Origin: Methylolobus aquaticus
Lineage (GTDB): Bacteria; Pseudomonadota; Gammaproteobacteria; Methylococcales; Methylococcaceae
NCBI GenBank assembly: GCA_004168015.1
Contig: SEYW01000012.1
Span: forward strand, 1 to 64,000
DNA: 64,000 nucleotides
Direction of reading: 5' to 3'
Under the pieces are notes generated by a model that saw only the letters and a list, made by a program, of their open reading frames with translations, did not search any database and was not told the DNA's origin. The translations under genes were made by a program, and so were the position numbers. Position 1 is the first letter of the stretch. The number at the start of each line of letters is the position of its first letter. Of this stretch, positions 11,197-20,186 are shown in pieces.

Positions 11197-12570
11197 ATGA
11201 CTTTTCAAACCGTGATTCTCGCGGCCGGCCAGGGAACGCGCATGCGTTCGGCCCGGCCCAAGGTGTTGCACCCGATAGGCGGAAAGCCCCTGCTGGGACA
11301 TGTCTACGAACTCGCGCGGGGGCTGGGCTCCGAGGCCGTGTTCATCGTCTACGGTCATGGCGGCGAGCGCATTCCGGAGTCCTGCCCCGGTTTCGAGGCG
11401 ACCTGGATCCTGCAGTCGCCACAGCTCGGCACCGGCCATGCGGTCCAGCAGGCCATGCTGCACTTTGCCGACGACCGGCTCGTGTTGATCCTTTACGGCG
11501 ATGTGCCGCTGCTGCGCCGCGAAACCGTCCAGGAACTGATCGCCGGAGCGGGCAACGCGACCCTGGCGCTGCTGACCATGCAGGTCGATGACCCGACCGG
11601 GTACGGGCGCATCGTCCGGGACGCGCACGGGCGGGTGCTGCGCATCGTCGAAGAGCGCGATGCGACGCCCGACGAACGCCGGATTCGGGAAGTGAACACC
11701 GGCATACTCGCCTGCCGCGGCCGCGCGTTGCGCGAGTGGCTCGGTCGGCTCGATAACGGGAATGCCAAAGGCGAATACTATCTGACCGATATCATCGGTA
11801 TGGCCGCCGCCGAGGGTCACGAGATCGCGGTCAGCCAGGCGCGCGAACCGAACGAGGTGCTCGGCATCAATACCCAGTCCCAGTTGGCGGTAGCCGAGCG
11901 GGTCTTTCAGAGCCGGCAGGCGCAGAGCCTGATGGACCAGGGCGTCACGCTGCTGGACCCGGCCCGCTTCGATGTCCGTGGCACCGTCGCGGTCGAAGGG
12001 CAGGAGATCGAAATCGACGTCAACGTCGTGCTGGAGGGCTGCGTTCGGCTCGGTCATCGTGTGAAGATCGGCGCGAACGTCTACCTGAAGGACTGCGTGC
12101 TGGGCGACGACGTGCAGATCCTGCCGAACTGCTATCTGGAAAATGCCGAGATCGGTACCGGCAGCCGGATCGGCCCCTTTGCCCGCATTCGGCCGGAAAC
12201 GCGCCTCGCCGATCATGTCCATATTGGCAATTTCGTCGAGGTGAAGAACTCGACGGTCGCGAGCGGTTCGAAGATCAACCACCTGAGCTACGTGGGCGAT
12301 ACGGTCGTCGGCCAGCGCGTCAACATCGGCGCCGGCACCATCACCTGCAATTACGACGGCGCGAACAAATTCCAGACGATCATCGAGGACGGCGCTTTCA
12401 TCGGCTCCGACACGCAACTCGTCGCTCCGGTGCGGGTAGGCCGCAATGCCACGATTGGTGCGGGTTCGACGATTACCAAGGATACGCCCGAGGACACGCT
12501 GACGCTGAGCCGATCCAGACAGCTGAGCATCGACGGTTGGCAGCGCCCGGTGAAGAAGGAGAAGAAATAG
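11197..12570 (+). CDS. glmU: Bifunctional GlcN-1-P acetyltransferase / GlcNAc-1-P uridylyltransferase GlmU
   Basis: GlmU makes UDP-N-acetylglucosamine, the precursor of peptidoglycan and lipopolysaccharide. It has 457 residues. The N-terminal nucleotidyltransferase domain begins with the signature [11 protein letters not shown]. The C-terminal half is a left-handed beta-helix of hexapeptide repeats (for example [27 protein letters not shown]). ATG 11197 ([11 protein letters not shown]) is chosen. The frame extends upstream to 11149 but the family starts here. One base separates it from glmS, so the two consecutive pathway enzymes are coupled. Confidence 0.97.
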   Translation: MTFQTVILAAGQGTRMRSARPKVLHPIGGKPLLGHVYELARGLGSEAVFIVYGHGGERIPESCPGFEATWILQSPQLGTGHAVQQAMLHFADDRLVLILYGDVPLLRRETVQELIAGAGNATLALLTMQVDDPTGYGRIVRDAHGRVLRIVEERDATPDERRIREVNTGILACRGRALREWLGRLDNGNAKGEYYLTDIIGMAAAEGHEIAVSQAREPNEVLGINTQSQLAVAERVFQSRQAQSLMDQGVTLLDPARFDVRGTVAVEGQEIEIDVNVVLEGCVRLGHRVKIGANVYLKDCVLGDDVQILPNCYLENAEIGTGSRIGPFARIRPETRLADHVHIGNFVEVKNSTVASGSKINHLSYVGDTVVGQRVNIGAGTITCNYDGANKFQTIIEDGAFIGSDTQLVAPVRVGRNATIGAGSTITKDTPEDTLTLSRSRQLSIDGWQRPVKKEKK

Positions 12571-12571
12571 C

Positions 12572-14404
12572 ATGTGCGGCATAGTCGGCGCGATCGCGCA
12601 CCGGACGGTGACGCCCGTCCTGCTGGAAGGGCTGAAGCGTCTCGAGTATCGAGGCTATGACTCCGCCGGGATCGCGGTATTGGATCAGGACCACACGCTG
12701 CTGCGGACGCGCCGCATCGGCAAGATTCTGGAACTCGAAGCGGCGCTGCAGCAGGCGCCATTGGTCGGCAGGGTCGGTATTGCCCACACGCGCTGGGCCA
12801 CGCACGGCGTGCCGTCCGAGCGCAACGCGCATCCGCACGTGTGCCGCGAGCGCGTGGCCGTGGTCCACAACGGCATCGTCGAGAACTACGAAGCGCTGCG
12901 CGGCGAACTGCAAGCGAAGGGCTACGAGTTCACTTCGGAGACCGACACCGAAGTCATCGCCCATCAGATCGATGTTTTTCTGGAACAGGGCCTGCCGCTA
13001 CTGAAAGCCGTGCAGGCGACCTGCGGCGTGTTGCGCGGCGCTTTTGCGATCGGCGTGATTAGCAGCGCCCATCCGCGCGAGCTGGTTGCCGCCCGCCAGG
13101 GCAGCCCGCTCGTGGTCGGCCTCGGCGACAGCGAGAACTACATCGCTTCGGACGTGTTCGCCTTGGTCGCCGAAACCCAGCGCTTCCTGTTCCTGGAAGA
13201 CGGCGACACCGCCGTGCTGACCACGGACGGCGTCGAGATTTACGATGCGGCTGGGGCCGCCGTCGAGCGGCCGGTGCACGAAACCCGGATCGCGGCCGAT
13301 GCCGTCGAGCGGGGCGAGTACCGCCATTACATGCAGAAGGAGATTCACGAGCAGGCCATCGCCGTCGAAAAGACGCTGGACGGGCGCTACCAGGGCGAGC
13401 GCCTGCTCGACGACGCCTTTGGCGACACCGCGGCTGCCATCTTCGATCAGGTCCGGAACGTCCAGATCGTGGCCTGCGGCACCAGTTACCATGCCGGGAT
13501 GGTGGCGCGTTACTGGATGGAGGAAATCGCCGGCGTGCCCTGCCAGGTCGAGGTCGCCAGCGAATTCCGGTACCGCAGGCACGTCGTGCAGCCGGGCACG
13601 CTGTTCGTGACCATCTCGCAATCGGGCGAGACCGCCGATACGCTGGCAGCGCTGAAGCAGGCGAAGCTTATCGGTTACACGCACACCCTGGCGATCTGCA
13701 ATGTGCCGGAGAGTTCGCTGGTACGCGAATCCGAGCTGGCACTGATGACCCGGGCCGGTCCCGAGATCGGCGTTGCCTCCACCAAAGCCTTCACGACCCA
13801 GTTGACCGCGCTGCTGCTGCTGGTGATTGCGATTGGCAAGCGGAACGGGATCAGCAAGGAACGGGAAGTCGCGATCGTCCGAGAGCTGCACCGGCTGCCC
13901 TCGCAGATCGAACAGGTGTTGCGGCTGGAGCCCGAGATCGTCAAGTGGGCCGAGAATTTCGGCGACAAGAAAGACGCGCTGTATCTGGGCCGCGGCATGC
14001 ACTACCCGGTTGCGATGGAAGGCGCGCTGAAGCTCAAGGAAATCTCATACATTCACGCCGAGGCCTACCCGGCCGGGGAGCTCAAGCACGGACCGCTGGC
14101 GCTGATCGACGACCAGATGCCGGTGATCGCGGTAGCGCCGAACAACGAACTGCTGGAAAAGCTCAAGTCGAACCTGCAGGAAGTCCAGGCGCGCGGCGGC
14201 GAGTTGTACGTGTTCGCGGACGTCAACGCGCCGCTGGAGAGCATGGCCGGCGTCAAGTTGCTGCGCGTCGCCGAGGTCAACGACGTGCTGGCGCCCATCA
14301 TCTACACGATCCCGTTGCAGTTGCTCGCCTACCACGTGGCCCTGATCAAGGGCACCGATGTTGACCAGCCGCGCAATCTTGCCAAATCGGTCACGGTAGA
14401 GTAG
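12572..14404 (+). CDS. glmS: Glutamine--fructose-6-phosphate aminotransferase GlmS
   Basis: GlmS converts fructose-6-P and glutamine to glucosamine-6-P, the entry step of amino-sugar synthesis. It has 610 residues. The catalytic Cys2 is in MCGIVGAIA, and the glutaminase domain is followed by two SIS isomerase domains. The C-terminus [13 protein letters not shown] is the family hallmark. It starts one base after glmU. The stop codon lies inside the first bases of a REP palindrome that begins at 14401. No glmS ribozyme is expected or seen. Confidence 0.97.
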   Translation: MCGIVGAIAHRTVTPVLLEGLKRLEYRGYDSAGIAVLDQDHTLLRTRRIGKILELEAALQQAPLVGRVGIAHTRWATHGVPSERNAHPHVCRERVAVVHNGIVENYEALRGELQAKGYEFTSETDTEVIAHQIDVFLEQGLPLLKAVQATCGVLRGAFAIGVISSAHPRELVAARQGSPLVVGLGDSENYIASDVFALVAETQRFLFLEDGDTAVLTTDGVEIYDAAGAAVERPVHETRIAADAVERGEYRHYMQKEIHEQAIAVEKTLDGRYQGERLLDDAFGDTAAAIFDQVRNVQIVACGTSYHAGMVARYWMEEIAGVPCQVEVASEFRYRRHVVQPGTLFVTISQSGETADTLAALKQAKLIGYTHTLAICNVPESSLVRESELALMTRAGPEIGVASTKAFTTQLTALLLLVIAIGKRNGISKEREVAIVRELHRLPSQIEQVLRLEPEIVKWAENFGDKKDALYLGRGMHYPVAMEGALKLKEISYIHAEAYPAGELKHGPLALIDDQMPVIAVAPNNELLEKLKSNLQEVQARGGELYVFADVNAPLESMAGVKLLRVAEVNDVLAPIIYTIPLQLLAYHVALIKGTDVDQPRNLAKSVTVE

Positions 14405-14501
14405 GTCGGGATTTATCCCGATCTGCGATACGGTGTGGCGGTGATTTCGGGTTGAAACCCGACCTACGGGCGCACGTTTTGTAGGTCGGGATTTATCCCG
14501 A
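14401..14501. repeat. REP palindromes, GTAGGTCGGG family
   Basis: GTAGGTCGGG (14401-14410) and CCCGACCTAC (14458-14467) are exact inverted arms. Each half carries its own small hairpin (CGGGATTTATCCCG and CGGGTTGAAACCCG). A second left half occurs at 14481-14501 and a degenerate one near 14700. The first arm overlaps the glmS stop codon. These are typical GTAG-type REP elements. Confidence 0.8.
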
Positions 14502-14545
14502 CACGGCCTTGGTCGGTGCGGCAGGACCGGCCGGAACCGCACCCT

Positions 14546-14624
14546 GTAGGAGCCCGGGCCCTCCGGGCGAACAGACCACCGCCCTGATCACCGCGCATTC
14601 GCCGAGAGGGCTCAGCTCCTACAG
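14546..14624. repeat. REP pair, GTAGGAGCC family
   Basis: GTAGGAGCCCGGGCCCTCCG on the left and CTCAGCTCCTAC on the right form a BIME-like inverted pair. The same element, with variations, recurs many times between 14.5 and 27.5 kb. The unit contains the internal hairpins GCCCGGGCCCTCCGGGC and CGCCGAGAGGGCTC. Confidence 0.78.
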
Positions 14625-14754
14625 AACAACCGACGCCCTACCCTGGAGGAGCTTGGCCCCCTGGGCGATCCGACTTGGCCTAATCGGTCACGTTCGAGTC
14701 GGTCGGGATTTATCCCGGCGGGGCGATTTCGGGGTGCCGGAGCGCCCCAGTCCG

Positions 14755-15462
14755 TCAAATCCAACCCAGTTTCCTGAATTCTTCCTTCATGGCCTCGGCG
14801 AGGTCGTCGGCAGTCTTCTTGGCCTGACCATCGATCGTCTCGGAGCCTTTGGCTTCTCCCATTGCCTTCGATGCGCCGCTGACGATCAGGCCTACCGGAT
14901 TCCCGGTAGCTGCCAAGGTAGCAGCCCCGACCAGCAGCCCGGGTTTCTTGCCGCCGCTGGAGTCGGTGGCGCTGCGGCTGAGCAGGCGTAATCCCGTTGG
15001 CGTCACTTCGTAACCCTCGACGGCCGCTTTCAGTTCCGCGGCACCCTTGCCGAATCCGACGAGAACGCGCTTTTCGGCGCTTCCCTGATCGACCGAAAGG
15101 AAATAACCCTTGATGACCAGGTCACCGACGACGGGTTTGGGACCACCCGTGCCTCGGACCGCCGGCAGCCCCATCTTGCGAATTTCCGCCACCAACTCCT
15201 CGGCGACTTCGGCGCCCAGTTTGCGGCCCGTGGCCACCTGCTCGGAGGTCTGTGGTGTGCCATGGCTACTGACTTTGCCCTGCAGGCTCGATCCGGCGTC
15301 GACGTCGTCAGGGGTTGCCCCGAAGTCGTAGACGAGGATGTGATCCGGCCGCGGCCGTTTGGAGCTCGCATAATTCTGGTGCGAAGTGACCGAGCTACCC
15401 GCACAGCCTGCCAACAGGCTGAGCAGGCAGGCACTGAAAACCCTGCGACTGATGACGCTCAC
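14755..15462 (-). CDS. DUF4410-type lipoprotein
   Basis: This is a predicted outer-membrane or periplasmic lipoprotein of 235 residues, with a signal peptide ending in the lipobox LLAGC (Cys20). The body resembles the DUF4410 family, with HILVYDF near the N-terminus of the mature part and the middle segment VGDLVIKGYFLSVDQGSAEKR. A glycine-rich stretch (about 165-200) precedes the end. GTG 15462 is chosen because GGAGG lies 6 bases upstream and because the signal peptide begins here. A longer frame to 15648 translates REP sequence. It stands alone between REP clusters. Its function is not established in the family. Confidence 0.8.
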   Translation of the reverse strand: MSVISRRVFSACLLSLLAGCAGSSVTSHQNYASSKRPRPDHILVYDFGATPDDVDAGSSLQGKVSSHGTPQTSEQVATGRKLGAEVAEELVAEIRKMGLPAVRGTGGPKPVVGDLVIKGYFLSVDQGSAEKRVLVGFGKGAAELKAAVEGYEVTPTGLRLLSRSATDSSGGKKPGLLVGAATLAATGNPVGLIVSGASKAMGEAKGSETIDGQAKKTADDLAEAMKEEFRKLGWI

Positions 15463-15889
15463 GACGGACCTCCTCTGAATGGGTCGTTGAAATTGGCCAC
15501 CATGGCCTGCGACGCGTCCCCCGCGCGCAATTGCGGCGCCATTATTTCGCATTCCTCGCCCTCCGTGGAGCGCTGCCAGGCAAGCAGCCCTCCGGGCGAA
15601 CAGACCACCGCTCCCGATCGGCGCATATTCGCCGAGAGAGCCCGGCATCTACAAATGACCCGCTGCCCCGCATGTAGGAGCCCGGCCCTCCGGGCGAACA
15701 GACCACGGTCCTGATCGACGCCGCTCCGCCGATAGCGTTAAGGAGAAGCCTGATTGATCCGGAGCGCTGTGATGTCTTATCGTCAGGGCGCAGTGAAAGC
15801 TCAGGACGATCCAGGGTCTTCCCCGATACGTAAAGGAATCGCCATAAAGACAGCCAGGATGTTTTTCATTCAAAGAGTTAGGGGGTTGG
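15463..15889. repeat. Intergenic region with two REP pairs
   Basis: Two GTAGGAGCC-family REP units lie at about 15583-15655 and 15674-15735, the first degenerate at its left end. The remaining ~150 bp before the sulfotransferase shows no recognised gene and must hold its promoter. Confidence 0.65.
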
Positions 15890-16798
15890 GTGAGAAACAT
15901 CGACTTCTTCATGGTCGGCGCGCCGAAGTGCGGCACGACATCTTTGGCGGGTTACCTCGCCGAGCATCCAGGTATCTTCATGACGGACCCCAAGGAGCCG
16001 TCGTATTTCTGCAAGGATGACCTGCGCATGAACGAGTTGCGCAAGATCAGAACGTTGCAGGAGTATCAGCGGCTCCTTGCAAACGTCCCGCCCGCCGATG
16101 GCTTGCTGGCGGGTGAGGCATCCACCTTGTACCTGGCCTCGCCCAACGCGGTGGGTGCCATACTCGGCTACAACCCGGCGGCGGTCTTCGTCGTCATGAT
16201 GCGTAATCCGCTAGAACTCGCGCAGTCCTATCATAGCGAGGTCGTTTACGCCGGTATGCAAAAGGTCGCGGATTTCTCGAAGGCTTGGCGGGAACGGACC
16301 ACGATTGCGCATGGCGCCGCGTCCGATGGTCTGATACCCGATCCACGCCTGCTCGACTATGGCTACCTATGCAAGCTCGGCGATCAGCTTGAGCGCCTCT
16401 ACCATCAGGTGCCCCGAGAGCGCGTGCACGTCATCTTTCTTGAGGACATGAAGGCCAACGTCCGCGAGGTTTACGAGAATACCTTGCGTTTTCTCGGCAA
16501 ACCCTCTGACGGTCGTGTCGATTTTCCGGTGCTCAATCAGCGCAAGGAGGCCCGCTATCGCTGGCTGGTCAAACTGGTGCGGACCTGCGCCCGAGACGTC
16601 GCGCGCCCCATCAAGGCCAGACTGGGATTGAGCCACGGGACCGGCCTGCTGCGACGACTGGAGAACTTCAACAGGGTCGAGGTGGAGCAGGCGAAGCCGG
16701 ACGGCGCGCTGCGGGACGACTTGATCCGCTTCTTCGCGGACGACGTGAAAAAATTGGGACGCCTGACTGGACGCGACCTGACTCACTGGCTGCATTAG
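15890..16798 (+). CDS. Sulfotransferase family protein
   Basis: This is a 302-residue PAPS-dependent sulfotransferase-like enzyme, expected to transfer sulfate to a carbohydrate or other acceptor. The N-terminal 5'-phosphosulfate loop is GAPKCGTTSL (residues 10-19). The 3'-phosphate-binding segment is VVMMRNPLELAQSYHSE. GTG is the start (MRNIDFF), with a run of five G before it. The acceptor is unknown. It could decorate exported polysaccharide or glycolipid, but no glycan cluster adjoins it. REP clusters on both sides and the accessory surroundings suggest an acquired or mobile gene. Confidence 0.85.
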   Translation: MRNIDFFMVGAPKCGTTSLAGYLAEHPGIFMTDPKEPSYFCKDDLRMNELRKIRTLQEYQRLLANVPPADGLLAGEASTLYLASPNAVGAILGYNPAAVFVVMMRNPLELAQSYHSEVVYAGMQKVADFSKAWRERTTIAHGAASDGLIPDPRLLDYGYLCKLGDQLERLYHQVPRERVHVIFLEDMKANVREVYENTLRFLGKPSDGRVDFPVLNQRKEARYRWLVKLVRTCARDVARPIKARLGLSHGTGLLRRLENFNRVEVEQAKPDGALRDDLIRFFADDVKKLGRLTGRDLTHWLH

Positions 16799-16887
16799 GG
16801 CAGATCCCAAGGTCCATGCGTTGGATAGAGGGCGGGGGCCGGGTGCGATCAGCAGACGGTGTCGCTCCCGGTCCATCGGTCGCCCGC

Positions 16888-16980
16888 GGCCCTGGCGAAT
16901 TTCGGGAAGCACGCGCAGGCCGCTTTCCTCTGCCAACCGGCGGGCGAGAAGGCGCTCAAGGGCCTGTGGTGTCTGCTGGC
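16888..16980 (+). pseudogene. Fragment of a HEPN-domain gene
   Basis: About 90 bases here are nearly identical to the middle of the intact HEPN gene at about 19061-19152 (encoding ALANFGKHAQAAFLCQ-GEKALKGLW). Both ends of the gene are missing. The fragment is followed by the left copy of a ~400-bp direct repeat whose right copy follows the intact HEPN gene. It is therefore the remnant of a duplicated module, with the C-terminal half deleted. Confidence 0.8.
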
Positions 16981-17010
16981 GGGTGGTCGGTCGGGATTCA
17001 TCCCGACGGG

Positions 17011-17419
17011 CCGGTGGCGTTGTGGCGGGATCTGCCGAGACCGCACCCTGTAGGAGCCCGGCCCTCCGGGCGAACGAACCACTGCCCCCGATCAACGCCG
17101 CTTCGCCGAGAGCGCTCGGCTCCTCCAAAGGTACCGATGCCTCACCTGTAGGAGCCCAGCCCCCTGGGCGAACGAACCACCGCCCTGATCAACGTCGCTT
17201 CGCCGAGAGCGCTCGGCGCCTACAACAAAAGGGAATGCGCATTAGGATCAAGCGAGTTTCAGCAGGAGATCGAGGCGATGGGCCGCCGACGCGCCGGAAA
17301 TGTTCCACAGGGGCGGTCAGGAACGGCGAAAGATGGTGTGGAAAAGTAACCCGACCCCTTTTCCGGACCCCTTTTCCGCGCCTTTTCCGGGTTTGTCCTA
17401 TTGACCCGAGCCGGCTAGA
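17011..17419. repeat. Long direct repeat, left copy
   Basis: This ~409-bp stretch matches 19411-19807 at well over 90% by eye, with small indels. It contains two GTAGGAGCC-family REP pairs and a shared non-repetitive tail that ends in GACCCGAGCCGGCTAGA. A third partial copy covers only the first ~65 bases (from 18318). The copies flank two toxin-antitoxin-like modules. Confidence 0.88.
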
Positions 17420-17426
17420 GGGTCAG

Positions 17427-17500
17427 GGCAATCGCATGAAGCCTGCGATCGATGTCGGGCGCACGGCGCACGAAACGTCTTCAGCCTTCATGCGATTGCC
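17427..17500. repeat. Inverted repeat with 15-bp arms
   Basis: GGCAATCGCATGAAG (17427-17441) and its exact complement CTTCATGCGATTGCC (17486-17500) enclose 44 bases. The right arm is followed by a second partial GCGATTGCC. It lies between the direct repeat and the toxin-antitoxin operon. Its role is unknown. Confidence 0.7.
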
Positions 17501-17605
17501 GCGATTGCCCTGGGCCAAAGGGTGATCCCATCGTCCCCGCCAGCACGGCGTCACCGCCACCGGCGGCATCGGAGGAGTTGGGGGCCTTGCTCTCCAGTGC
17601 GCAGC

Positions 17606-17625
17606 TTGTACAATAAAACGTACAA
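17606..17625 (+). promoter_or_regulatory. Probable YefM-type operator
   Basis: TTGTAC (17606-17611) and GTACAA (17620-17625) form an inverted repeat. The two GTAC cores are 12 bp apart, centre to centre, the spacing described for YefM-YoeB autorepression. It ends 16 bp before the antitoxin start codon. Confidence 0.65.
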
Positions 17626-17641
17626 CTGAGAGGGCTAACTA

Positions 17642-17896
17642 ATGGATGCGATAACCTATTCTGCGGCGCGAGCGAATTTGGCAAGCACGATGGACCGGGT
17701 TTGCGACGATCACCAGCCGATCATCATCACACGGAACGGCCAACAGTCGGTGGTCATGCTCTCCCTGGAGGATTACAGCGCTCTGGAAGAAACCGCTTAT
17801 CTGCTTCGCAGTCCGGAGAACGCGAAACGGCTGCTATCGTCAATCGATCAACTGAATCGGGGACAGGGCACGGAACAGCGACTCGTTGAAGAATGA
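17642..17896 (+). CDS. yefM: Antitoxin YefM (Phd/YefM family)
   Basis: This 84-residue antitoxin neutralises YoeB and represses its own operon. The N-terminal DNA-binding domain MDAITYSAARANLASTMDRV and the segment ITRNGQQSVVMLSLEDYSAL are characteristic of the family. The C-terminal toxin-binding tail LLSSIDQLNRG is typical. The stop overlaps the toxin start by 4 bases (ATGA). An inverted repeat with YefM-type spacing lies upstream. Confidence 0.93.
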   Translation: MDAITYSAARANLASTMDRVCDDHQPIIITRNGQQSVVMLSLEDYSALEETAYLLRSPENAKRLLSSIDQLNRGQGTEQRLVEE

Positions 17897-18147
17897 AGCT
17901 TGTCTTCTCTGAAGCCGCCTGGGATGACTATCTGAATTGGCAACGTCAGGACCGGCGCATGGTGGAGCGAATCAACAAGCTGATTCGCGACACGCAGCGC
18001 GAACCGTTTTCCGGCGCCGGGAAACCGGAAGCGCTCAAGCACGCCTTATCGGGCTACTGGTCTCGACGTATCACCGAAGAACACCGCATGGTCTACAGCG
18101 TAGGCGAAGACGCCCTTTTGATCGCCCAGCTTCGCTATCACTATTGA
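17893..18147 (+). CDS. yoeB: mRNA endonuclease toxin YoeB
   Basis: YoeB is a RelE-fold toxin that cuts mRNA in the ribosomal A site. At 84 residues it has exactly the length of E. coli YoeB and keeps its active-site residues at the same positions: Glu46, Arg65, His83 and Tyr84. Motifs KPEALKH, GYWSRRI and EEHRMVY are diagnostic. The toxin therefore looks intact. Confidence 0.94.
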   Translation: MKLVFSEAAWDDYLNWQRQDRRMVERINKLIRDTQREPFSGAGKPEALKHALSGYWSRRITEEHRMVYSVGEDALLIAQLRYHY

Positions 18148-18657
18148 GCGCAAGGTCGATTTCCTGACCCTTGCGTCTCTTGCCCTGAAGGAGGCGGGAT
18201 GTCCGATCCCCGTGTTGACGGGCAGTGCCGGTGGATGAACTCTCTGGGGACATCGGTGTGCCTCCATCCCACCTGGCAACGGATGGCTGATTGTCGCTCG
18301 GGATTCATCCCGACGGGCCGGTGGCGTTGTGGCGGGCTCTGCCGAAACCGCACCCTGTAGGAGCCCGGCCCTCCGGGCGAACACGCCACTTAGCCCCCCT
18401 TCTCCCGGCGTTAGCTTTGCGAGTTTCGATAGTCCCGGCGACTGCCTTTCAGGCGGTCAATGCGTTTCTGGCTTCATGGGATGGTGTCGGGATCGCGTAA
18501 GGCGCGCGACCTTGCGGTCGGGGCGAATTTTCACTGTGTTAACCGAATCAGCCTCCTTTTTCCTCCCCGCGTTGTCTGTCACCCGCGTCGTGGTTCTGCT
18601 ATCGTCATTTATCACTCGTGAAATCAAGGTCCCTTAGCAGCCGCGGCAACCACCTCC
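18148..18657. other. Intergenic region with a partial direct repeat
   Basis: A REP-bearing partial copy of the long repeat covers about 18290-18390. It begins with the GGGATTCATCCCGACGGG hairpin also present at 16992-17009. The rest shows no recognised gene. Confidence 0.55.
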
Positions 18658-19005
18658 ATGCTCCCAGACGAAACTGACTTCGGGCGTGCGCTCGCAGACC
18701 GCTGGCTGCACGAGGCCGTGCAGCGGTTGCGCGCCGCCCTCAAACCGGAACTGATTCTGCTGTTCGGTTCGCGCGCGCGCGGGACCGAGTCTCGTCGCTC
18801 CGACGTCGACCTGCTGGTCGTCTGGAACACCGATGCCCCGCCCTTGGAACGCATCGGCCAAGTGCTGGGCCTGCTCGCCGACAGCCCTTGGCCGGTGGAT
18901 GTCATCGCGTATACCCCCGCTGACCTTCAGGCGCGTCGTCACAGCCCATTCCTGCGCCGCGCGCTCGAGGAGGGAAAAATACTCTATGAGCGTAGAGCGG
19001 CTTAG
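18658..19005 (+). CDS. MNT-type minimal nucleotidyltransferase
   Basis: This 115-residue nucleotidyltransferase is of the MNT family that pairs with HEPN proteins. The catalytic signature GSRARG (37-42) is followed by the metal-binding pair DVD (49-51). In characterised MNT-HEPN pairs the MNT protein can AMPylate and neutralise its HEPN partner. The ATG at 18658 has only a weak ribosome-binding site. The next gene overlaps it by 20 bases, so the two are translationally coupled. Family assignment is firm; activity in this pair is inference. Confidence 0.9.
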   Translation: MLPDETDFGRALADRWLHEAVQRLRAALKPELILLFGSRARGTESRRSDVDLLVVWNTDAPPLERIGQVLGLLADSPWPVDVIAYTPADLQARRHSPFLRRALEEGKILYERRAA

Positions 19006-19399
19006 GGCCGAGGCCGGCCGTTGGCTGCTCCAGGCCGAGGACGATCTGGAGGCGGCCGAGGCCCTGGCGAACTTCGGGAAGCACGCGCAGGCCGCGTTCC
19101 TCTGCCAACAGGCGGGCGAGAAGGCGCTCAAGGGCCTGTGGTTCCTGCTGGATCTCGATCCTTGGGGGCACTCGCTGACCCGGCTGATCAAGTCGTTGCC
19201 GGATGGTGCCCGCGCAGGTTTCGAGGCGCTGATTCCGAGCGCGCTGTCGCTCGACAAGTTGTACATCCCGACACGCTATCCCGATGCCCTGGCGGAGCTG
19301 ACGCCGTCGGAGGCCTATACCCGTGCGGAAGCGGATCAGGCCTGCACGCACGCACATGCGATCCTGGCTGCGGTCCGTACCGTCGTCACGTCCGGTTGA
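18986..19399 (+). CDS. HEPN domain protein
   Basis: This 137-residue helical HEPN protein overlaps the MNT gene. It shows the block AEDDLEAAEALANFGKHAQ, then FLCQQAGEKALKGL and the C-terminal YIPTRYPDALAE typical of PF05168-type HEPN proteins. The RX4-6H ribonuclease motif of HepT toxins is not visible, so it may not be an RNase. GGAGGG lies upstream of ATG 18986. A fragment of the same gene lies at 16888-16980. Confidence 0.88.
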   Translation: MSVERLRAEAGRWLLQAEDDLEAAEALANFGKHAQAAFLCQQAGEKALKGLWFLLDLDPWGHSLTRLIKSLPDGARAGFEALIPSALSLDKLYIPTRYPDALAELTPSEAYTRAEADQACTHAHAILAAVRTVVTSG

Positions 19400-19410
19400 A
19401 ACCCGACCGA

Positions 19411-19807
19411 CCGGTGGCGTTGTGGCGGGATCTGCCGAAACCGCACCCTGTAGGAGCCCGGCCCTCCGGGCGAACTGACCACTGCCCCGATCAACGCCGC
19501 TTCGCCGAGAGCGCTCGGCTCCTCCAAAGGTACCGATGCCTCACCTGTAGGAGCCCAGCCCCCTGGCCGAACGAACCACCGCCCTGATCAACGTCGCTTC
19601 GCCGAGAGCGCTCGGCGCCTACAACAAAAGGGAATGCGCATTCGGATCAAGCGAGTTTCAGCAGGGGATCGAGGCGATGGGCCGCCGACGCGCCAGAAAT
19701 GTTCCACACAGGGGCGGTCAGGAACGGCGAAAGATGGTGCAGAAAAGTAACCCGCCCTCTTTTCCGCGCCTTTTCCGGTTTCGTCCTATTGACCCGAGCC
19801 GGCTAGA
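19411..19807. repeat. Long direct repeat, right copy
   Basis: This is the right-hand partner of 17011-17419 (see that entry). It begins 11 bases after the HEPN stop codon. A few small indels distinguish it, for example near 19745-19765. Confidence 0.88.
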
Positions 19808-20035
19808 TGCGTGCGAGCTTGGGGTCGCTTCTTTCCCTTATACCTGCGAGCTTGGGGTCGCTTCTTTCCCTTATACCTGCTGACGCCGCTGGCCGGCTTC
19901 CGATCGTCGTCTCGTCCTTGCTATCCGTCTGGATCTGCGAAACGTGCGACACCGATACGCCGGCCATTGCCGCCACCTCTCTCAAGGGTCGATGGCAGCA
20001 GCGGCGGAGCCATTGAAGAACTTCAGCGTAGGTGC
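19803..20035 (-). pseudogene. Possible C-terminal remnant of a REP-associated (Y1) transposase
   Basis: The minus-strand frame here encodes a helix-turn-helix-like segment, LREVAAMAGVSVSHVSQIQ, preceded by YAEVLQWLRRC. Similar segments are found near the C-termini of some REP-associated tyrosine transposases, proteins thought to spread GTAG-type REPs. No HUH or catalytic tyrosine region is left. The identification rests on one short motif and on the abundance of REPs nearby, so it is tentative. Confidence 0.35.
19812..19877. repeat. 33-bp tandem repeat, two copies
   Basis: Two exact copies of a 33-base unit, starting TGCGAGCTTGGGGTCGCTTC, lie at 19812-19844 and 19845-19877. Read on the minus strand they add an 11-residue repeat (IRERSDPKLAG) to the end of an open frame. 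Confidence 0.9.
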
Positions 20036-20186
20036 TGTGAAGTAAAGAATTGACCCCCTGTCCCTGCCGTAGCGTAATCGCACGACTTGGGCGCTTCCAT
20101 TCCTCCGAATAAGCGGCGCTATTCGGAGCGACGCTGGCTTTTTCACTCTCCGCCTCAAAACCATGGTCTGTCCCCGTTTTCCTCGT

